Assembly (NCBI GenBank): GCA_009782015.1
Contig: WQUP01000107.1
Location: forward strand, 1 to 5,261
Origin: Endomicrobiia bacterium
GTDB taxonomy: Bacteria; Elusimicrobiota; Endomicrobiia; Endomicrobiales; Endomicrobiaceae
Direction: 5' to 3'
Length of the DNA: 5,261 nucleotides
Shown here: in pieces, positions 1-3,398 of the stretch
How the letters are laid out: every line of letters starts with the position of its first letter
How positions within the stretch are numbered: position 1 is the stretch's first letter
Notes under the pieces: generated by a model
Databases searched by the model: none
Seen by the model: the letters and a program-made list of their open reading frames with translations, nothing else
Told to the model about the DNA's origin: nothing
Program-made: the position numbers and the translations under genes

Positions 1-1
1 A

Positions 2-1504
2 CAAAGCATTTTTTACGGAATCAGCGGTCTTGACGACGCGGTCCTTGTGGCCAAAAATCAGGCGTATCTCGGAGATCCCTACAACATAATAGGCGCGTTT
101 TTCAGGAGCGTATTTTTTTCCGATACAGATTATTTTTACAGGCCGCTGCTGACGGTAAGCTGGATAGCGGATACGCTTATAAGCGGCGGAAAGTTTTGGA
201 TGTATCACCTTTCAAACGTTTTATACCACTTTATTGCGGTATGCATACTGTTTAATCTTTTGAAAAATCTCGGATTTGAGCGAAACAGGGCGTTTTTGTT
301 TTCAACGTTTTTTGCCGTCTCTCCGGCGCTCAGCCAGGCGGTAGCGTGGATACCCGGCAGAAACGACGCGCTGCTTTCGATATTTGTATTTTCATCGTTT
401 TTATACGCGGTAAAGTTCAATAATGCCGGCAAAGCCGGGCATCTTGCGCTTGCCGCGGCGTTTTTTATGGCGTCTCTGCTGACAAAAGAAACCGCCGTTT
501 TTGCGGTTTTCATTTTCGTTCTTTACCTGTATCTCAATAAGACGGAACAATATAAATTAAAAATTTCCGTTTTAACGGCTTCGTTTTTTGCTTGCATATT
601 CGTCTGGTATAAACTCAGGAGCGCCTACTCCAGCGAAATAGACGTTTTGAAGGCGGCTTCGATGATAAAAGCAGGGGCGGCAAAATTTGTTCCGGCAACT
701 CTCCAGTATTTAGGGAAAGTTTTTTATCCGGTGAATTTAAAAGTTATGCCGCTGAGCTCGTCTTTTGACATATTGCTTGGAATGCTTGTCGCCGCGCTTG
801 TTGCTTTTCTTCTTTACGCGTCTTATAAATCAGGCGGAAAAATTAACAAAAAGAATGTATTTTTCGGGGCCGTGGTATTTCTCTTGTTTTTGTCTCCGAC
901 GTATTTTCAGGGTAATGTTTTTATTTTTGAACACAGGCTTTATCTGCCTCTTCTCGGCATAATTCTGATTTTAAACGAAGTAAGTCTTCCCGGAATTGAA
1001 TCGAAATATGTGCGCATTTTTTTAGCTGCATACTTCGTTTTCTTCGCTTCAACAGCTTTTATAAACATCCAGAAATTTCGTAACGATTCAATTTTTGCCT
1101 CGGCTGCAAACTATGAAACGAATAACAGGCAGATCCCCTATTTCAATTTTGTGGCTTATCAGAATAAGGAATTGCTTGAAATAGGCGAATACTATGTGAA
1201 GAAAGATTTTGCTGACGCTTCGCTGAGCATACAGCTGAAGATGCCGTACAACGCTCTGTACTCGGCGTATTTTGAATGGCAAAGGGGAAATTTCGGTGCG
1301 GCGAAAAGGCTCTTGGCAACGGCTTTGTCGAAAAAAGAAAATATGCATGAAGCCTATGGCATGCTGGCGGATATATATTTAAAGGAAAACAATCCGGAAC
1401 TTGCCGTATACAATATAAAGAAGGCATTTAGGCTACAGCCAGACAACAATGAATATTATAGGTATTTGAAGGTTTGTTTTGATGCACAAAACACTAAAAG
1501 GTAA
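2..1504 (+). CDS. GT-C/TMTC-like polytopic membrane protein with C-terminal TPRs, 5' partial
   Basis: Likely an integral membrane glycosyltransferase-like protein of the GT-C fold that would use a lipid-linked sugar; the substrate cannot be told. A GTG at 47 could be a start, but the frame stays open to the window edge and the upstream codons read ...GLDDAVLVAKN, matching the N-terminal acidic DD motif of this class, so the true start is upstream. Numbering from 47, family-like motifs are YRPL (31-34), YHLSN (53-57), AWIPGRND (100-107), TKETA (146-150) and EHRLYLP (295-301). About nine or ten hydrophobic segments lie between residues 55 and 342. Residues 402-435 and 436-469 are two 34-residue TPR units, the second ending in a typical ...AFRLQPDN. 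No terminator is visible after the stop, and the next gene has its own promoter. The family assignment rests on motif memory; the enzymatic role is inferred. Confidence 0.8.
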   Translation, partial: QSIFYGISGLDDAVLVAKNQAYLGDPYNIIGAFFRSVFFSDTDYFYRPLLTVSWIADTLISGGKFWMYHLSNVLYHFIAVCILFNLLKNLGFERNRAFLFSTFFAVSPALSQAVAWIPGRNDALLSIFVFSSFLYAVKFNNAGKAGHLALAAAFFMASLLTKETAVFAVFIFVLYLYLNKTEQYKLKISVLTASFFACIFVWYKLRSAYSSEIDVLKAASMIKAGAAKFVPATLQYLGKVFYPVNLKVMPLSSSFDILLGMLVAALVAFLLYASYKSGGKINKKNVFFGAVVFLLFLSPTYFQGNVFIFEHRLYLPLLGIILILNEVSLPGIESKYVRIFLAAYFVFFASTAFINIQKFRNDSIFASAANYETNNRQIPYFNFVAYQNKELLEIGEYYVKKDFADASLSIQLKMPYNALYSAYFEWQRGNFGAAKRLLATALSKKENMHEAYGMLADIYLKENNPELAVYNIKKAFRLQPDNNEYYRYLKVCFDAQNTKR

Positions 1505-1518
1505 TAAAATACAATCTT

Positions 1519-1572
1519 AAACACCATATTCCAATCTTAAAACATTCTAAAACATACTAAACAACTCTAAAA
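1519..1572. promoter_or_regulatory. Phased A-tracts, probable intrinsically curved DNA
   Basis: A-tracts of three or four bases lie at 1519-1521, 1539-1542, 1549-1552, 1559-1561 and 1569-1572. The last four are spaced almost exactly 10 bp apart, and the first is 20 bp before the second. The stretch reads as a degenerate 10-mer tandem of the type CTAAAACATA. A-tracts in helical phase are known to bend DNA. The stretch lies 50-100 bp upstream of the promoter at 1621-1649, where curvature can assist RNA polymerase or a nucleoid protein. The phasing is seen directly; the regulatory role is inferred. Confidence 0.5.
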
Positions 1573-1580
1573 CATAAATC

Positions 1581-1610
1581 ATAATATTAATAGCTTTTAA
1601 ATAATATTAA
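1581..1610. repeat. 10-bp direct repeat upstream of the HTH gene promoter
   Basis: The sequence ATAATATTAA occurs at 1581-1590 and again at 1601-1610, so the copies start 20 bp (two helical turns) apart on the same DNA face. The second copy ends 10 bp before the -35 box. This is a reasonable place for an operator or activator site, possibly for the HTH protein encoded just downstream. The background is very AT-rich, so chance similarity is a real alternative. Confidence 0.35.
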
Positions 1611-1620
1611 ATAACCCCTA

Positions 1621-1649
1621 TTGACAAAACTTAATAAAATATGTACCAT
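1621..1649 (+). promoter_or_regulatory. Sigma70-type promoter for the HTH/basic-protein operon
   Basis: A perfect TTGACA -35 box at 1621-1626 is followed, after 17 bp, by TACCAT at 1644-1649 (four of six matches to TATAAT), with TG directly before the -10. Transcription would start near 1656, giving a leader of about 35 nt before the ATG at 1691. No other good promoter is visible before the two downstream genes. Confidence 0.6.
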
Positions 1650-1690
1650 TTGAGCAGTTAAAACAAATAAACAGAAAAGAAAGATAAAAA

Positions 1691-1948
1691 ATGGAAAATA
1701 AAAATACAGCTTCAAACAAGCAAATAATGGACATCAAAGAGCTCTCCGAATACCTGGGCATCGGAAAGTCAAAAATATACAGCCTGATAAGAATGAAAAA
1801 AATACCGGCGTCAAAAATAGGCCGGCAGTACAGGTTCTCAAAAGATATTGTTGACAGCTGGCTCAAAGACAAGATAATTACCAGAAAAGAAGAGCCAGGC
1901 CAAAACGAAAAAGAAAATAATCCGGCGCCGGCAGGCGGCGGCAAATAA
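1691..1948 (+). CDS. Excisionase-family / MerR-like helix-turn-helix DNA-binding protein
   Basis: An 85-residue cytoplasmic protein. Residues 14-60 form one HTH_17 (excisionase-type, winged-helix) domain: DIKELSEYLGIGKSKIY carries the helix-turn-helix, followed by IPASKIGRQYRFSKDIVDSWL, where KIGRQYRF is the usual wing. The family binds DNA as small regulators or excisionase-like factors. Residues 61-85 are a charged, then Pro/Gly-rich tail that is probably disordered. The ATG at 1691 was chosen because it follows the promoter and gives the longest frame; an in-frame ATG at 1727 begins right at the domain and cannot be excluded. The upstream sequence is A-rich without a clear Shine-Dalgarno, so translation may be modest. 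No integrase or phage gene is nearby, so a stand-alone regulatory role is more likely than true excision. It is 31 nt upstream of the basic-protein gene, which suggests co-transcription. Confidence 0.85.
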   Translation: MENKNTASNKQIMDIKELSEYLGIGKSKIYSLIRMKKIPASKIGRQYRFSKDIVDSWLKDKIITRKEEPGQNEKENNPAPAGGGK

Positions 1949-1967
1949 AAAAGCAGCACTATTACAC

Positions 1968-1974
1968 AGGAGGT
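1968..1974 (+). promoter_or_regulatory. Strong Shine-Dalgarno of the basic-repeat protein gene
   Basis: AGGAGGT at 1968-1974 is a near-ideal ribosome binding site, 5 nt before the ATG at 1980. It fixes the start codon. It also contrasts with the weak site of the preceding gene in the same operon, suggesting the basic protein is made in excess over the HTH protein. Confidence 0.85.
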
Positions 1975-1979
1975 GTACA

Positions 1980-2264
1980 ATGGCAGAAAAAGTACAGAAA
2001 GTAGGCGTAAAAAGAGAGAAAGGGTATCTTTATTTCATCGACAAGCAGGGCGATGTCTCGAGAGCTTTGATGGCGAGAGGCGGAAAGAAAGGCGGAAAAG
2101 CCGTAAAAGTCGCGAAAGTAGGGCTTAAGAAAGCCAGCGGTTATTTGTATTTCATTGACAAAGCCGGCGACATTTCAAGAGCCGTAATGAGCAGAGGCGG
2201 AAAGAAGAAAGCGAAAAAAGCCGCTCCTAAGAAAAAAGCAGCAAAGAAAGCAAAAAAGAAATAA
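1980..2264 (+). CDS. Small, very basic two-repeat protein with lysine/alanine-rich tail, function unknown
   Basis: A 94-residue protein whose function I cannot assign with confidence. It has two copies of a 34-residue module at residues 4-37 and 43-76 (offset 39), with 25 of 34 positions identical; the shared core is GYLYFIDK-x-GD-x-SRA-x-M-x-RGGKK. The aromatic strand, DKxGD turn and second strand suggest a beta-hairpin. Residues 75-94 are almost only K and A with one P, like the tails of histone H1-like and other bacterial nucleoid proteins. No signal peptide, membrane segment or cysteine is present. Binding to DNA or RNA is the obvious inference from the charge, and the strong RBS and terminator fit an abundant product. 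It is the second gene of an operon with an HTH protein. A ribosome-associated role is an alternative. The gene is real: start, RBS, terminator and conserved internal repeat all agree. Confidence 0.85.
   Translation: MAEKVQKVGVKREKGYLYFIDKQGDVSRALMARGGKKGGKAVKVAKVGLKKASGYLYFIDKAGDISRAVMSRGGKKKAKKAAPKKKAAKKAKKK
1989..2207 (+). repeat. Internal duplication encoding the two modules of the basic protein
   Basis: Copies lie at 1989-2090 and 2106-2207, offset by 117 bp. The proteins they encode match at 25 of 34 residues, but many identical residues use different synonymous codons (for example Leu CTT/TTG, Ile ATC/ATT, Ser TCG/TCA, Asp GAT/GAC). The duplication is therefore old and has been kept by selection on the protein, not a recent DNA repeat. 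Confidence 0.8.
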
Positions 2265-2280
2265 GCTTAAGTAATTTTGA

Positions 2281-2317
2281 AGCCCCGCCGCCGATGCGGC
2301 GGGGCTTTTTTCTTTTT
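2281..2317 (+). terminator. Rho-independent terminator after the basic-protein gene
   Basis: An 11-bp perfect stem pairs 2281-2291 (AGCCCCGCCGC) with 2296-2306 across the tetraloop CGAT. The T-tract runs from 2306 to 2311, with another TTTTT at 2313-2317. It begins 16 nt after the stop codon and ends the HTH/basic-protein operon. Confidence 0.93.
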
Positions 2318-2342
2318 GGGGAGCGCTGCGCCCATAACATCG

Positions 2343-2378
2343 GAAGTTTGGAGGGCTTGAAAGTTTAGAAGTTTGGAA
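2343..2378. repeat. Degenerate tandem octamer tract (GAAGTTTG type)
   Basis: Near-copies of AAGTTTGGA start at 2344, 2361 and 2369, spaced in about 8-bp steps with one decayed unit between. The tract is the first of several small repeats filling the spacer between the terminator and cysE. No coding or promoter signal is apparent in it. Confidence 0.5.
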
Positions 2379-2395
2379 ACTGCCTGCCGTAAATT

Positions 2396-2413
2396 CCCCT
2401 TTTTTTAAAGGGG
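2396..2413. repeat. Short inverted repeat (CCCCTTT / AAAGGGG)
   Basis: A perfect 7-bp stem pairs 2396-2402 with 2407-2413 around a TTTT loop. No T-tract follows on the + strand, so it does not look like a terminator. It sits directly before the palindrome at 2419-2433 and may be part of one REP-like intergenic element. Confidence 0.45.
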
Positions 2414-2414
2414 T

Positions 2415-2441
2415 GGACGGGGACAGTGTCACCGGACGGGG
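2415..2441. repeat. REP-like palindrome flanked by GGACGGGG direct repeats
   Basis: GGACGGGG occurs at 2415-2422 and 2434-2441. Partly overlapping the first copy, GGGGACAGTGTCACC at 2419-2433 is a palindrome with one mismatched pair. Similar GGGGACAG..TGTC strings occur as REP sequences near RAYT-type transposases in various genomes, but no transposase lies in this window. The element type is inferred from resemblance only. Confidence 0.4.
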
Positions 2442-2454
2442 TATGGGCATTGTA

Positions 2455-2488
2455 GTATCTTCACTCTTCACTCTCCACTCTTCACTCT
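2455..2488 (+). repeat. TTCACTC-type tract, solo copy upstream of cysE
   Basis: This 34-bp tract is built of degenerate 7-mers such as TTCACTC and CCACTCT. It matches 3349-3382 at 33 of 34 positions in the same orientation, and the reverse complement of 3174-3207 at 31 of 34. It is thus a third copy of the terminal repeat of the element downstream of cysE. Its last unit also overlaps the likely -35 box of cysE. Confidence 0.85.
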
Positions 2489-2509
2489 GCCGTTTGTTTT
2501 TTATATAAT
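2481..2509 (+). promoter_or_regulatory. cysE promoter with -35 inside the repeat tract; predicted leaderless start
   Basis: A perfect TATAAT at 2504-2509 lies 17 bp after TTCACT at 2481-2486 (four of six matches to TTGACA). The standard distance from the -10 puts +1 at about 2516, exactly the A of the cysE ATG. No Shine-Dalgarno precedes that ATG, which fits a leaderless mRNA. The -35 hexamer is a unit of the 2455-2488 repeat. Confidence 0.6.
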
Positions 2510-2515
2510 CTTGCC

Positions 2516-3187
2516 ATGTTCAAAATATTGAAAGAAGACGTCTCAAATATTTTCCATAAAGATCCTGCTGCGCGTTCGTGGCCGGAGGTTCTTTTGTGCT
2601 ATCCAGGGCTTCATGCAATAATCATGCACAGGTTTGCGCATTGGCTTTGGAAATATAAATTTTATTTTATAGCGAGATTTATTTCGCACGTTGCAAGGTT
2701 TATGACAGGCATAGAAATACATCCCGGAGCGACACTGGGCAGGCGCGTTTTTATAGATCACGGCATGGGCGTAGTGATAGGAGAAACAGCCGAAGTCGGA
2801 AACGACGTGCTGATTTATAAAGGCGTGCTTTTGGGCGGCACTGCTCTTGAAAAAAAGAAAAGGCATCCTACCGTGGGAAATAACGTTGTGCTCGGCTCAA
2901 ACGCCATAGTGCTCGGCGCGATTACCATAGGCGACAACGCGCGCATAGGAGCCGCTTCAGTGGTCACTCACGATGTGCCTTCAAATGCCACGGCAGTAGG
3001 CGTGCCTGCGCGCATAAGCTTGGGCTACAGCGCGGAAGATGTTGACAGGCTTGAACACTCTAAGCTTCCTGACCCAATTGCCGACGCTATGAAATTTGTT
3101 CTTGAAGAACAGCAAAAACTTGAAACCAAGATAAAAACAGTCATAGAAGAATGCCAGACACGGCACAAAAAGCAGAGTGAAGATTGA
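2516..3187 (+). CDS. cysE: Serine O-acetyltransferase (short form)
   Basis: Transfers acetyl from acetyl-CoA to L-serine to give O-acetylserine, the committed step of cysteine synthesis, in the cytoplasm. The 223-residue length and sequence match the short Bacillus-type enzyme. Residues 1-60 are helical, with DPAARS (16-21) and [10 protein letters not shown] (26-35). The left-handed beta-helix of hexapeptide repeats begins near TGIEIHP (64-70) and runs to about 170. The catalytic Asp/His pair is D81-H82 in [13 protein letters not shown], and the second conserved His is H117 in [13 protein letters not shown] segment follows, then a charged coiled C-terminal tail. The family-typical N-terminus begins exactly at this ATG and no in-frame start lies just upstream, which supports the start despite the lack of an RBS. 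The last residues (QSED) and the stop lie inside the 3174-3382 repeat element. No cysK neighbour is present. Confidence 0.96.
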   Translation: MFKILKEDVSNIFHKDPAARSWPEVLLCYPGLHAIIMHRFAHWLWKYKFYFIARFISHVARFMTGIEIHPGATLGRRVFIDHGMGVVIGETAEVGNDVLIYKGVLLGGTALEKKKRHPTVGNNVVLGSNAIVLGAITIGDNARIGAASVVTHDVPSNATAVGVPARISLGYSAEDVDRLEHSKLPDPIADAMKFVLEEQQKLETKIKTVIEECQTRHKKQSED

Positions 3188-3382
3188 AGAGTGTAGAGTG
3201 AAGATACGGCATAAAGTCGTTGCCTTTGCTGTTATACTGGCGAAAGCCGGTACCTATGTTTTTCGTTAAAAGACGTAAGGAATAAAATATTATTTTTAAT
3301 AAGAATAGATTCCGATTTTCATCGAATGACAAAGAAAAAGTCTTTGCCGTATCTTCACTCCTCACTCTCCACTCTTCACTCT
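3174..3382. repeat. MITE-like element of about 209 bp with 38-bp terminal inverted repeats
   Basis: The ends, 3174-3211 and 3345-3382, are inverted repeats matching at 34 of 38 positions and built of the same degenerate 7-mers as 2455-2488. Inside them lie two inverted hairpin units: CTGGC-GAAA-GCCGG at 3237-3250, and on the minus strand CGAT-GAAA-ATCG at 3313-3324. A further 6-bp hairpin, CAAAGA/TCTTTG, lies at 3330-3346. The AT-rich centre at about 3262-3300 is unpaired. No ORF of note and no clear target-site duplication is seen. It fits a non-autonomous inverted-repeat element or composite REP; mobility is inferred. It fills the spacer between cysE and clpB and overlaps the last 14 bases of cysE. 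Confidence 0.75.
3266..3293 (+). promoter_or_regulatory. Possible clpB promoter in the centre of the repeat element
   Basis: TTAAAA at 3266-3271 (four of six matches) and TATTAT at 3288-3293 (five of six) are 16 bp apart and would start RNA near 3300, giving a leader of about 100 nt before clpB. The region is AT-rich, so such matches arise easily. No CIRCE operator or sigma32-type promoter was found between cysE and clpB. Confidence 0.3.
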
Positions 3383-3388
3383 TTCTTT

Positions 3389-3394
3389 GGAGGT
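3389..3394 (+). promoter_or_regulatory. Shine-Dalgarno of clpB
   Basis: GGAGGT at 3389-3394 lies 4 nt before the ATG at 3399 and just outside the right end of the repeat element. It sets the full-length clpB start. Confidence 0.85.
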
Positions 3395-3398
3395 TGTA

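Noticed and set aside
47..49. GTG as the start codon of the first gene
   Set aside because: The frame is open to the window edge and the upstream codons encode a GLDD motif expected near the N-terminus of this class, and no Shine-Dalgarno precedes the GTG.
1691..1948. Prophage or integrative element suggested by an excisionase-like protein
   Set aside because: No integrase, attachment site or phage gene is in the window, and HTH_17 proteins are often stand-alone regulators.
1618..1980. Minus-strand frame of 120 codons, hydrophobic
   Set aside because: It lies antisense to the well-supported HTH gene, has no recognisable motif, and its hydrophobicity is explained by the complement of Lys/Glu-rich codons.
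2396..2413. Second terminator at the CCCCTTT/AAAGGGG hairpin
   Set aside because: No T-tract follows on the + strand, and a strong terminator already ends the operon at 2281-2317.
2455..2488. CRISPR-like array in the TTCACTC tract
   Set aside because: The units are about 7 bp, contiguous and degenerate, with no spacers and no cas genes.
3174..3382. CIRCE operator, suggested by GAGTG/CACTC strings upstream of clpB
   Set aside because: The full TTAGCACTC-N9-GAGTGCTAA pattern is absent, and the GAGTG strings are units of a repeat that also occurs upstream of cysE.
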